DNA of 64,000 nucleotides. Origin: Paralvinella palmiformis. Lineage: Eukaryota > Annelida > Polychaeta > Terebellida > Alvinellidae. Position 1 is the stretch's first letter. Every line of letters starts with the position of its first letter. This document shows positions 35,761 to 47,440 of this stretch, in pieces. The notes under the pieces are model-generated. The model did no database searches. It was given only the letters and a program-made list of their open reading frames with translations, and had not been told where the DNA came from. Both the position numbers and the translations under genes were made by a program. The DNA lies in contig JAODUP010000519.1 in NCBI GenBank assembly GCA_025642065.1, positions 447,001 to 511,000 on the forward strand, written 5' to 3'.

Positions 35761-36992
35761 GTTATTATTGTAATCACGAAACTAAAAACACATAATTACA
35801 TATATAAAATAACATTTACGGAACAAAATGGGACAGGTTTCTATAGTGAAGATGTATCCGGAAGTATTCTTGGATCGTGTTATCAATCTGTAATGATACA
35901 CATCAAATATTCCCGAATATTCTTTGAACAACTGATCATCACAATTGTATTAGGCCTCCAGGGATAAGGACATTACTTACTGACAGAAGAAGCAGAAATC
36001 ACTAAAAATAACCAGAAAGATAAACATCAAGACATCATTGTTTTTAGTATCTCATTTCTATTATTAAATCCATAGCATTATTTAATATTTATTTAGAAAT
36101 TGATGAATGGTTTTCATAATCTCGCACAAGTTGCACTGAATTTCAGTTTATGGATTTTGTAAGCAACCATTCAGAGACCTCGGATTCGATTCTAAATTAC
36201 CCGTGTCGGCGTGATGGATTGAGTGAATGATTGACTTATTGATTTATTGAATGAGTGAGTGAGCGATTAGCGACGCTATAATCCTCCCCATAGCGCCCAT
36301 AACACGAAGAACGTTGCATCGGTTTTCTCGAGCAGTTGGTAGACGTTTGGAGCTTAACATGGGATAAGGTGTAATATTTGGGGCTCACACCTGCAAACAA
36401 TACCAGATAGACCAGTGTCTATCCCATACATTTCCTAGATCTAATAGACATTTAAAGCCTAAAGGAAACATTAAACAAATTATATATAGAATCTACATGG
36501 TATACACTACTGAAAACGTTCTAATATCAGTACAGCTGCACCTTAAGTCATCCTCCGAATTTAAAAGGGTTTTGACTAACCACAAAACACGTAAAGATTA
36601 GGTTTTCACCGGCTTTTATTGTTAACATTTTATTAACATGCTGATTGATTTCCAAGCAGACAATCTGTATTCTTGTAGTCGTGAATCCTCCTGACTTTGC
36701 TGTTATCCGTGAAATAACTGGCTAAAGCAATATTACGAATGTTATGAGTAATACCCATCCGTGAAATGGCGTTGTATTAGCTTATAACAGCAGTATATCC
36801 CACACCAGTCCTCCAGTTCTGATTTACGATAATAATATTACGACATACAGAACAACACAACGTCATAACAAAGACTATTTATAACAAGACGTGTTACTTC
36901 GCGTTTTAACATGGGACGCCATTTTGAATTCATGGAGCGCCAGTGCCCTATCGACCGGAGGTAGATTGTCACGGACAGCTCCCTTCGTTAAC

Positions 36993-37050
36993 ATGGCGCC
37001 TAATGCCACTGGTTCATTCTGCGCCGCTTTCGGCTGCAGAAACAGAAAAA
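36993..37050 (+). pseudogene. THAP-domain first exon
   Basis: The ATG at 36993 opens MAPNATGSFCAAFGCRNRK, then a donor GTATGC at 37051. The CxxxGCxNR pattern is the start of the C2CH zinc-binding THAP domain, and THAP genes often break here. The rest of the domain (second Cys and His, AVPTIF-like end) is not found nearby, so this is a relic of the transposase. Confidence 0.5.
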
Positions 37051-37774
37051 GTATGCACAAACAAAGACATCCGCGAAAGGAAATGAAAGCTAATGTAAAA
37101 ATTTGATATGATCTGGCTTTAAAAAAATAAACTTAATAAAGGATATTTAAAAAATAAGCATAAGAATTTGAATTAGACACGACCCTACTTGACATGACCC
37201 ATTCAGTAGGCCCAAGCAGGATCTATCTAGATCTATATTTGTTTCAGACAAAATCTGATTAAATTTTATTGAACATTATCAACCTATTAATCACAAAATG
37301 GGTATGTAAGATATATATAAGTTTACAGTTACATGTACTGGAGTCACTGAAGATGTTATGGGCGTGAGGTATATTTTACTTTATTATTGTTAATAATATA
37401 ATTGGACTTCTAAAATTACATTACTATAATCAGATAATTTTTCCTAATTACAATAATTATAAGTAGCTGAGTATTTACTAATTGTAGAGTGTATGAGATA
37501 CACTTCACTGAAACGGAATTTATGAACCAGACAAGAGATAAACTTATCTAGAATGCTATTCTAGGAAGAGGAAGGTATTAACAGATAGAAGACCTATACA
37601 GGAGATAGGGCCAGCTGTGATGGTAATTAATATTTATAAATATTAATGGTGAAAATTGGTATTATAAAATTAATTAAATAAGAAACAAGGCATCAAACCC
37701 ATGAAATTTTGTCAGCCCATTTCATATCTTAATTAATTAATACAAAAAAGGATTACCAGCACCTGAATTAGTAC

Positions 37775-38095
37775 TTGAATGTTCAGCTCATGTGCTTTAA
37801 TTGGTATATTTCTCTTCATAACTTAAATGTATATCAAATCAAATTCTTTAACCAAATTGAAAAAAGGAAAACATGTGTTTACACATTGTGTATGCACTTG
37901 GTTCAAGTCATTATTTTACAAGGTATTGTTCTGTTTCAGTCCTTGAAGTTCTATGATGATGAGATACCATGTAAACAGGCCAATCTCTTGGTTACAGATT
38001 TACTGGTGTTATCTGTTACAGTAGTGAATGCATGTGTCTATTACATCTCTGGGTATATTCTGTATAACCTTAAACAGTTCACTGACCTGGACTAA
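37775..38095 (+). pseudogene. C-terminal transposase-like frame in THAP element copy 2
   Basis: Same frame as 30480-30800 but on the + strand. It starts with TTG after a TAG. An acceptor TTCTGTTTCAG ending at 37939 would make the real coding exon 37940-38095 (51 residues plus stop), with VNACVYYISGYILYNLKQ near the end. Confidence 0.45.
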
Positions 38096-39044
38096 ATGTC
38101 ATATTTTTGTAGTAGTGGTTGTTTAGAGCTGGAAGCAATTTTGGTTATTCTGTCCGTTTGATAACAATTAAATGACTGATTGTAACTATAGATGAACCCG
38201 TGGCACAAGAGATTTGATGCCGCTTATTGTATGAAAGTACTAATTTCTCTAACTCTAACATGTTAACACAAACATAAACATTGTTAATATTCATTCTATA
38301 TTCTTTGTTCTCAGCTGGGCAGGCCTATATTGCATGGTGTATATTATTGAGGTCTAGACTTTAAATGAACTTATAATTTTTTAAGTTAATATATGATAAA
38401 CGGACATAATGAATTGTGTTATGGTTGCCTTATAATAGCTGTATATATCATTATATGTATATATTTAAATAAATAAAAATCTATGATAAACTCATATAAA
38501 CCTCATAATTGTTTTCATTAAAAAAACTGGTGAAAATTACGCCTTCCACACACAAAGCTGTAAAATAACCTAAACCACGTTCAATTATTTTCTGATCAGC
38601 TGTCAAGTGATCGCAAATTGTAGGCTATGAATTAATTAAGTGACTGGGCTGTGAAATCACTTAATTATTTATTTACAGTTTCAGAGCCTCGTTACCTTCG
38701 ATATCATGTGTGCACAATTAAAGTGTTAATTAATAAAAGAGTATGTGATCATGTAACATATAGTACTAGTATTGGCAATTCATTTCAACATGCGCACACA
38801 TGTACACGATCACATGTGGACAACCAGAGAGCTTTTGTTTATCTGAGAAATACCTCCGGTCGCTGGAGGCGCCACTGGTTCAAAATTCAACATGGCGCGG
38901 CAAGAGTAACGCCTCTCTATATTTAAGCTCTCTGGTCATAATATTGCATACCGAATTAGGGAACGGAAATGACCAATATCACAATTATACGTTTTATGTG
39001 TTTATTAATATATAATTTGAAATTTGACACCCTTTACGATTTTC

Positions 39045-39122
39045 ACACACACACACACAGACACACACACATATATATATATATATATAGAGAAGAGAGA
39101 GAGAGAGAAAGAGAGAGAGAAT
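39045..39122. repeat. (CA)n(TA)n(GA)n compound microsatellite
   Basis: Three pure dinucleotide runs follow one another. Confidence 0.9.
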
Positions 39123-39663
39123 GAGTAATAAATAATGATAATCTTATAGCAACTGGGTCTCTCTAGTAAGTTCATGTGTCCGACTTTGCTGTGGAATACT
39201 CTAGATAACCCCAACCCAGTGTGAGATCTTAATTAAAAGCTCTCCCAGACCCCCCCCAAACAAAACGTGTTTTCCCGATTCTCCCGCTTGCTATGTAAGA
39301 AAGCAGCGACTGACGCAACTATACAGAGCCAAGAAATATCGCAACCGTACATTTCACAAGTTCATAGTCCACGTTAACAACCATCGACCTACAGATGGCG
39401 CCACCCGCGTAATTTATTATTTATTTATAATTATTTTTCAATTTCGCAGCACATGGTTACTTATTAGCATTATTTTTGTGCTGGTTACTTGTTAGCACAT
39501 TTTTTTGTACTGCTCTTGATTCGCTGAATATCCACGGGGGGAATTGGGAAGACAACCTGTATTGGTTATAATAATCCAATTCCCCCCCCCCATTTCCAAC
39601 ATTGTTATCAATATGCCATTGTTATCAATCATTATATGACACTTGTATATATGGTTGGAAATG

Positions 39664-39715
<52 letters not shown>

Positions 39716-40547
39716 CTAATCTCGTCGCGAGAGAACAGTGCCCAGAAAGCCTCGGCGCATTTATCTTAATTTAGCGAACTAACCGCCGACGTAACAGTGA
39801 TCACTGACAAAGATAATATTCTGACTTGTTTCTTAAAGAGACCCATCCGGTTCCTGGCGCCATTTCGGCACATTTATTTGTCCCGTCCAAACTAACAGCC
39901 CAGTTAGTCTCCAGCAATTCTCTCCTTATTAATGATAACGCCCAATATAATAACACGAGTGTGGCTATAAGTCAAGCCTTTCCATTATCGCTCTTACAGC
40001 TTGTCGGCCAAACAACGAAATATTCACTCGTCTCTTATACCGAGGAGCTATTTATAACTTATATGATATTCAACGAATTATATATACCCAATAAGGAATT
40101 ATTTCTCATTCGGAATGGATAAAGGGAAAACTTCGGAATGCCTTCGCGACATCCGAAGGGCGTTATTAGCACCGACATCCGGTAATAAGAGGTGTATGGT
40201 AAGTGAGTCAAATATGGCTTGTTGCTAAATGGGTTCAATCACGTTATTAGCTTTCGTTGCTAAGAGACTATTTTAACATAGTATATTTAGCCATATTATC
40301 TTATAGGGTTATTTGTAATACTGTTAATGATCTCATGGCATGTTGTTAATCGTGTTGATTCCTTCATTCTTCAACAAACCCATCAACATGTCAGTTGTTT
40401 GTTGTTGTAATTAATTGTTTGCGTTCGTATTAATCATCTGTGTGGTTAATAATAATAATTTATTTTGTTTGTCAACAATGTTAAATAGTATAGTTAAGTC
40501 GGTTAGGTAGATATAATTATAATAGAACACCAGTAAGAAATAGCAAC

Positions 40548-40589
<42 letters not shown>

Positions 40590-40669
40590 TAAACCAGCAT
40601 TAGACGTTATGATCAGTTGATCGCATTATGACATGTTTCTTCCTTAGGATCAGTGTGTGCGTGCGTGTA

Positions 40670-40707
<38 letters not shown>

Positions 40708-43070
40708 TGTATGTGTGATATTATATTTATCTAGCTCTATCTAAAACTCATCTAGCACTATTTATCCATCGATCTATCTGTCTTCTTTTATTCCTTTCCT
40801 CAGAACATAAATAAACATAATTACGTGTTTGTATAACACACACACACACACAAACACTGATGTAATTTGTGAATTATTGTGGTTTTTGACGTGGTGATTG
40901 CTTTCGCTGATATAATAATAATAATAAATTATTATTATATTATTACAATTATTATTATTATTATTATTATTATAAACACACATATATTTAAATTACTCAA
41001 CATAATTACATTTTATGGTTTAACTTTCGCTATAAACAATTCGATAATAAATTTTTATTTTTTTATTTAAATCGATTAATTATTTTTAATTTTTAAAAAC
41101 ACACAAAAGTAAAACAAACTAATTAAATTTTATGGGTTCCTAAAACGCTACTAACGTAATTGGGCAAATAAAAGCGAGTAATACTTTTATCAATACGTTT
41201 GTTCTACAAACAAAGAACTATAGCTGCTACGAAGTGCGGTTTATATAAACAAAGTATTACCTTACGGTGTTTGACGATTTGTTATTTGCGAGACTTTTTT
41301 TAAGTCTTCAGATATAAGTTTACGGATTTCCCCAAACGAAATATGGCCGCGTTTCTTCGCAACGGAATAATTTGGGACTCAGCCGCTACGTGGCGCTGTG
41401 ATACAACGTCGATATTCCCTGTTTATCTCACTACTTGTTAACTTGATTTATCGATAAAAGTTGCCGATTTTGAGGCAAATTACGATTCCTAAAATAACAT
41501 CAATAAGAACACCAATAAAAACATCAACATCATCCGGAATATCGACCAGGAAATATGAGCACAAACGCCAAACAAAGAACTAGTCTATCAGTTTAAAACC
41601 TTTAAAGCCATGGCACCGTGCCACAAAAGGGAGTTGATTAGGAGATATTTTTAAAATGTCACAATCTTTGTCTGACATTGTTATATAACTTTTGGAGTTT
41701 TTCCATAATTGAAAAGTCGCAAAATTAACCGATTATGAGGACTTCTATTTTAATTTGTCATTATATGGTAATCGAGATATGCAATAACCAAATATATAGG
41801 GCCATTTATAATATGAAAAACTTCGACTTGTTTTTCTCCAGACTTTCATCGTTTTTTCCCCTTCATATTCTAAAGCATTTTCTCTCCCAGTTAACTAATA
41901 TATTAATGTTAATAGCGTTCTTTTCTAGAATCTTCTCTGTTATAAGTTGGCAGAAACTCAATTTTTACATGAAACTTCCTATGCCACCCAGGTTGAGGTC
42001 AACTAACTATGGCCTAGTTCTATAACAGTGACATCTGGTGAAGTATTTTTTGCTAAGGTTCCTCTACGTCGGTCTTAACAAAATATCAATCATGGTAGCC
42101 AATATGGCCGTCTGTAAATAGGTCAGGAAATAGTAAACCCGGAATGGCTTGGATTACTACAGTAAAGAGAACGGCTTGGGTACAATTACTAATCCATGAA
42201 ATTGGGTGTGAATTTGCATATTTCAGTAATTAATATATTGTCACCATTTTTGCATGTCTTCAATTTGCATTAATTTATTTCTTAAATCTAAAATATGACT
42301 TTTAAAGTTGTGCACCTGATAATATCTACCCAGCAAACACAAACTATATTTGTAAACATTTAAAATGTTTTAGCCGATTATGTTGCAATATAGCTTTTTG
42401 ACAATGTCATATACACGTTTTTATATATGTTATTTGAAACTTTCCAGTATAATATTTTATTAATATCACATAGAAACGTTTTAAAACAGAGTGCCGAAGA
42501 ATACCAAATTCAAGTATATTCTGAATGAAATATTTATTTCAATTGGTTAATGAGATTTTATGTTTGTGTCGAAATGGTTCTAAAAGAAAATATGTTTGGA
42601 ATGTGCACTTATCATTTACTGGATCCTTTCATCTTTCCTTTATTGCAATTGGTTTGAGTTATATCTTGCAACAACCTTGAAACATTATTGATTTTGTTAT
42701 GATACTGCTCATTTGTGTGTATTATTGTCGTTGTTTTTACTATATATATATATAAAGACCATAATATGAAATATGACCACAAAGTTAGTGAAGCTATCTG
42801 GTATAAAGAAACGATATGCTGTCCGAGGTATTGACGTTGTATGTAGATTGTACACGCTCATGTCATCGTCAAAGAATATACGAACAAATATTGTCCTTAG
42901 CTTTAGCAGGAATTTAAATTCTTTTAAAAGAAGAGCTATTTATTATGTTTTTGATATAATATAGTTAAGCCATTTAATAATTTAAATATACATCTTTGAT
43001 GGTCAGTACCTGTTTTTTTTTCGATTATTATAATAACAATGACTTTTTTTTGGGGGGGGGCATTAGTCTA
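39123..43070. other. AT-rich DNA, no gene recognised
   Basis: Open frames here (for example 39826-40122 and 41735-42025) have no recognisable motif, no neighbouring exons and no unusual composition. The stretch holds (TA)n at 40549-40586, a (CT)n/(GT)n run at 40668-40712, (ATA/TTA)n at 40912-40973 and a G8 run near 43050. Confidence 0.6.
39664..39716. repeat. (TCTA)n microsatellite, about 13 units
   Basis: Perfect TCTA tetranucleotide run. A GATA-type run is also present at 55792-55815. Confidence 0.92.
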
Positions 43071-43074
43071 TGTT

Positions 43075-43640
43075 TATACGGATTACTTTGACCTAGCCAT
43101 CACGTGGCTAATTAATTATGCAACAGAATATGCACGCTTGTCAATGTTGGTACGCAGAAAGTAGTGACGTCACACACATAAACGAGAAAAGGGATACTAA
43201 ATCGGACACTGATTAATGACGTCAGTACACAATTCTGCCATGCGGGACTTGCCGGTTTTGGTTTTGTTGTTCGGGGAGAATCCCCAGGCTGTCGCTTAAT
43301 CAGCACAGCCTCTATGTTGGAGTGGTTGAGAAACCTCCTCCCCCACCACTCACAGGGGAGCAGTACGGAAAGATGGAGCCGAAATACCCTGAGGGTGGTC
43401 ACTGCCAGAGTGTTTTACGTCCTCAGGGGGTTTTTAACGTCCCCCTTTATTTTAAATAATTCAGTGGAGACGGCAGCGCCATTTAACGTGATCAGCCACC
43501 CACGATGTTGTGAGCCGAGAAATTAATTCCTGGAAAAGTTTCGACCTCTTACGGTGTTCTAACCTGCGACCGTTGGCACCAAGTGCCCGGTGCTTAACCG
43601 CTAGGCCACCGGAGCTCACTAGCCGGGTGAAAACGGACTC
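43075..43640 (+). repeat. Dispersed repeat copy interrupted by a SINE
   Basis: Segments 43075-43255 and 43627-43640 match the inverse of about 49470-49640: CACGTGGCTAATTAATTATG, TGACGTCAGTACACAA, then, beyond the SINE, TGAAAACGGAC. The 49.5 kb copy has no SINE here and so shows the empty site. Confidence 0.65.
43256..43617 (-). mobile_element. tRNA-derived SINE, second copy
   Basis: Almost identical to 29331-29692, on the same strand. The flanks are ACTTGCCGG at 43247-43255 and ACTAGCCGG at 43618-43626 (one mismatch), a probable target duplication. The B box is mutated here (GGTTAGAACAC on the - strand). Confidence 0.85.
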
Positions 43641-43729
43641 GCTTTATATATCACCAGATTAGTGGTTGTGTGCATAGCTTGTGTCATATATGCATAATGA
43701 GTATACGGAAGACATTTTCCTGATGAATA

Positions 43730-44940
43730 TTATATAAAACAATAAAATGGTCGAAATTATACACACACCGACACACAGACACACACACACACACACACGC
43801 ACCGACACAGACACACACACGGACACAGACACAAAATTAAGCCTTTTAATTCAAGCATAAAACATATTATTCCCAGCATAAACAGAATTAATCACATCCT
43901 TGATATGATATAGCAGGCCATATCAGCGTCATCAGGAGCGGGGAAGTTTTAGATAATACTAATTATATATCCATTCTGACACGTGGCGCGCACACGGTGT
44001 CTGAGATCCCAGTGACCGAACTGTTCTTCGATGTTTTTAATCTTCTAGATAGTGTTTTGACCTAATGGGTTTTTGATCTGCCAGGTAATGGCTTAAAGGT
44101 ATGTCGGAAGAGTATCTGGTACTCGACGTGGATACCGATAGGTAGCCTGTACAGGTAGGGCGTTTGGTGCATGTGTGTGTGTGTGTGTGTGTGTGTGACC
44201 TAAATATAATTTGACCTTCTGATCCTCAATTGTACTTGTGGAATTTTGCAGTTTGCTGACTTGTGTCGTTCATTTGCAACAGGGATAGCGGAGGGCCCTA
44301 AGCATTTTGACATTGTTCTTTGTTCTTGTTGATGATGTTCCTGGTGTTGTTGTGGTTCATGTTGTTGTTATTGTTGCTGTTGTTATTATGTTCCATAGAA
44401 AAATACAGTATTATAGGATAGGCATGGGATTTAAATTTCGTATCAGACACCAAATACTATGTGCCAGACTTTGCGAGCCTATATTTCGTGGTTAAATATT
44501 TGTGTTAACAAATTTGGATCATCAGCAACACAGCCATAAACCAATACTGCAACAACTGCATCAACAGCAGCAACAACAACAACAATAACAACAACAACAT
44601 GGCTGTTGCTTTATACCGAAGGATGAGAGAATATTCCAATTATATTAAACGTGATCGATGATTTGTCACTGGTCAGAAACATTATTATAAATATCAACCA
44701 TCAAAGAAATATCATGTTTTATTGATTATTCTCCAAAACAACAACAACAACTACCAAAAACAAAACAATCAGACAGGGCAGACAGACAGACAGAAGACAA
44801 CATGCAGACAGACACACAGACAGACCGACAAACACAAATTCAGAGTAATTAATGACATTAACAAAACAAATTAATGCAAATCGGAACTGAAAGAGATATA
44901 ATATTTTATCGAAAATATAACGGTTATTGAGGGAAATAAA
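43730..44940. other. Simple-sequence rich DNA, no gene seen
   Basis: It holds (CA)n with CGA interruptions at 43763-43832, (GT)n at 44172-44198, GTT-rich sequence at 44330-44390, CAA/CAG-rich sequence at 44525-44600 and CAGA repeats at 44770-44830. Confidence 0.7.
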
Positions 44941-44942
44941 AA

Positions 44943-44943
<1 letters not shown>

Positions 44944-45034
<91 letters not shown>

Positions 45035-45042
45035 AGAGAAAC
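44944..45042. repeat. (TA)n(GA)n microsatellite
   Basis: About 19 TA units followed by about 28 GA units with single-base breaks. Confidence 0.92.
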
Positions 45043-45274
45043 AAATGCTAAATACCATAATTCAAACAAAGAAAGAAAAATACTTGTTCACTGTGTCGAT
45101 ACGGCGACAACATCCCTCAGACTCTATAGCTGGCTGACAACGGGGTGACAATGGCGAAGAAAAAGTAGGAAATTCCATTACAATTGTCAGAAAACAGAAT
45201 ATTTCCATCCGTTTCACTTATAGGAAGATCGGCGACACTTGGCTGAGCGATAATAAGTCATTTAGCCAGATGGC

Positions 45275-45655
45275 CTACTGAGTGTTCCGGACCACAAATT
45301 GGTCGGGCAACGAGGAAGATGGCAACGGGGTGTTATCGTGACACAACAGAGAGATGGGCGCGGCGGAGGGGGGGGGCGGACGAGCGGGGCGAGAAAGGTA
45401 GAGCAGACGAAGAATGATGGCCACCTTGAGACGACCTTCGCCAGAGACGTCGCCATATTGCAACCCACCGAATCACGTGACCGAAGACGATTAGAAATGA
45501 CAGCGCCACCGATCGGCACGACATCCACGTCGGCCCTGTGCTGGAATCGCGAATTCCGGAACGTCCTGTCCATCCGCACGGCGCATTATTTGATGGTAAT
45601 TCGCTGTCACGCGACCTCGTGATCCCGGCGACGCGACGGTGGCTCTATATTTCCT
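45275..45655. promoter_or_regulatory. CpG-rich patch, possible promoter or first exon
   Basis: GC content and CpG frequency are clearly higher than anywhere else in the non-coding part (for example GATGGGCGCGGCGGAGG, CCGATCGGCACGACATCCAC). Several frames are open through it on both strands, as expected in CpG-rich DNA. No TATA box, splice donor or recognisable protein lets me assign a gene. Confidence 0.3.
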
Positions 45656-45737
45656 GAGGGTAAATTAAATTTTCGTCTTTTAGGGCCCCTGAGTGGGTCG
45701 TCTTATTTATGTGGGAAGATGGTTAGATGGTATTGTT

Positions 45738-46110
45738 GATCGACTGAGGTACTCTTCTGGCTGGCCGAGGTCGGTGACCGGCTGAAATGGGTGACTGAAT
45801 AGTGGGATTCCCCGACTGAAGTGGGTGTTCGGCTAAAGCGGGTGAGTGAGTGGATGAATAGCGGGACGATCCGACTTGAGTGGGCGTCCGACTTCTGTGG
45901 ATAGCCAAATAATGGGAACTGCCTGGCTGAAGTGGGCAACCGACTGAAATCAGCGGATGGGTCGTGCCACTCCACGAGTGAAGATTTCCTGACTGAAGTG
46001 GGATGACTGGCTGAAGTAAGTGTCTGATTGGGGTGGTTGACTGAAGAAATTGGAATTCACTGAACCAAGCCACTCACCCATCGACTAAAACGGGTGGATG
46101 GCTGAAAATA
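45738..46110. repeat. Degenerate minisatellite with GACTGAAGTGGG core
   Basis: The core GACTGAAGTGGG and variants (GGCTGAAATGGG, GGCTAAAGCGGG, GACTTGAGTGGG, CGACTGAAATCAG) recur many times at irregular spacing across about 370 bases. It follows the CpG-rich patch. Confidence 0.7.
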
Positions 46111-46915
46111 GGAAACGGATCATAACGACCTAATTATAAATAACGTCCTCTTGTGGAACACCGAGTATAACCTTTTCGCCAGTAATCACCAAATGACTCA
46201 CTACAAAATGACTCTCTCCGATAATAACCCCCCGGTGTGACGTTCTGACTATATTAGCCAACTAATCCGCACCAATGGCTCGTGTTAGTCACACGTATGG
46301 CTCCGAATGAACAAAACTGCCGATCCGCCGAAGCGAAAGAGACGCCGTATCACGCGAAGGGGTTGTGGTTGAGTTCCGATTGAGGTCGAGTTATTTTCGA
46401 ACTGCTTTTGTTTTGACTCGGTCACCAGTAAAGTGGAACCGACGGTTGGATTTTATTGAGGGGAGATTTGTTGGCCGTGTCTATAGTTTCGTCGGTCATC
46501 CTTTTAGGGAGTTGGTTATTCAATATGTTGGTTAGGTAAGTAAGGTAGCAATCCCCCCGCCTCTCTGATCGAGCATATGGTACAATTTACACGGCGTTCT
46601 TTCATAGAACGACACAAGCAACCATCTTGGTTGTTATTTGCCGAAACCCGGCCATTTATAGAAATAAGAAATAGCACCAAAGAAGATCGAAAACCTTTAA
46701 AGAATTTCGGCCGTCAACATTTGGCACGCTGCCAAGAGGGAAATCTTAAAAGGCAATGACGTCACAACAGTGACTTTTTGCGGCGAGCAGATAATTTGAT
46801 GTCTAATTATAACTTGTAAGAATATTTGTTTCCATGACAACAGTCTGGGTCACCGCCTGCTTCGTTAACACTGGGTTTCTTTGGCTGAGGAAGAGGGGGG
46901 GGGGTGTTAGGATGA
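46111..46915. other. No gene recognised
   Basis: A 60-codon frame at 46577-46759 has no known motif and no partner exons. The stretch is moderately CpG-rich at its start and ends in a G9 run near 46898. Confidence 0.5.
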
Positions 46916-46919
46916 GCGG

Positions 46920-47176
46920 CGGAACGTTTTTGTAGCGCAGGTGGTAACGCACTGCGGACCAGATCACCAAATTGTGGGATCGAATCTCAGTGCTAGCTCC
47001 GGCATTCCAATCAAATATAAGTCATTTAAAAAAATTATTAATGAAAGTCAATAAAAAGCTTCGGACTGTTTATATTATATTCTTCCTGTGGAGTAGCATC
47101 TCCTACAGGTGTGTGATCAGCGCTGAGGATAAGCAAAATAAACATTTCTCACTCACTGATTCTCTGACTCATCCAC
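46920..47176 (+). mobile_element. tRNA-derived SINE with ACTC-type tail
   Basis: The head is TTGTAGCGCAGGTGGTAACG with a B-box-like GTGGGATCGAATCTC. The body has CAGGTGTGTGATCAGCGCTG, AGGATAAGCAAA and a tail TCTCACTCACTGATTCTCTG. It is related to the SINEs at 8.5 and 58.8 kb. Confidence 0.75.
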
Positions 47177-47292
47177 TTTTTGAGCGAGTTATGTCAGACA
47201 TTGCGTAGTGCCTGCTTTGCATTTAATACAAAGCTTATAGGTTTTAGAGGTAAATGTACGTATATATATATATCAGTGTTTGTGTATATATG

Positions 47293-47440
47293 TTACAGTT
47301 AATCTGTATAATCTGGTAATATGTAGACCTCTATATTACCTAAAATATTCAAGTAGTACTTTTATTGGTAACTGAGATGTAATACAGATTACTTGAACAT
47401 TTCAGGTAATATATACATTACATATACATATTAACTGTAA
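47293..47440. mobile_element. Palindromic MITE, copy 2 (complete)
   Basis: Begins TTACAGTTAATCTGTATAAT and ends CATATTAACTGTAA, inverted repeats of each other. The middle has AACTGAGATGTAATACAGAT and ACATTTCAGGTAATATA, shared with 24730-24860. It lies between (TA)n and (CA)n runs, so a TA target is likely. Confidence 0.78.

Larger units (their letters stand above)
36869..38934 (+). mobile_element. THAP-type DNA transposon, copy 2, with target duplications
   Basis: The element (2066 bases) is flanked by GTCATAA at 36862-36868 and 38935-38941; the eighth base differs. The ends are imperfect inverted repeats (CAAAGACTATTTATAACAAG at the left; CAGAGAGCTTAAATATAGAG at the right when inverted), with further subterminal similarity around CGACCGGAGGTA. 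It carries a THAP-like first exon and a C-terminal transposase-like frame but lacks the middle of a transposase, so it is non-autonomous. An 8-base duplication with THAP coding would fit the P superfamily; hAT is the alternative. Confidence 0.75.

Noticed and set aside
29712..38934. One 9.2 kb element with long terminal inverted repeats
   Set aside because: Copy 2 has its own target duplication on both sides and its own inverted ends, so these are two separate insertions.
45299..45622. 107-codon frame and its - strand partner in the CpG-rich patch
   Set aside because: Both strands are open at once because of GC content; there are Gly/Pro runs and no motif.
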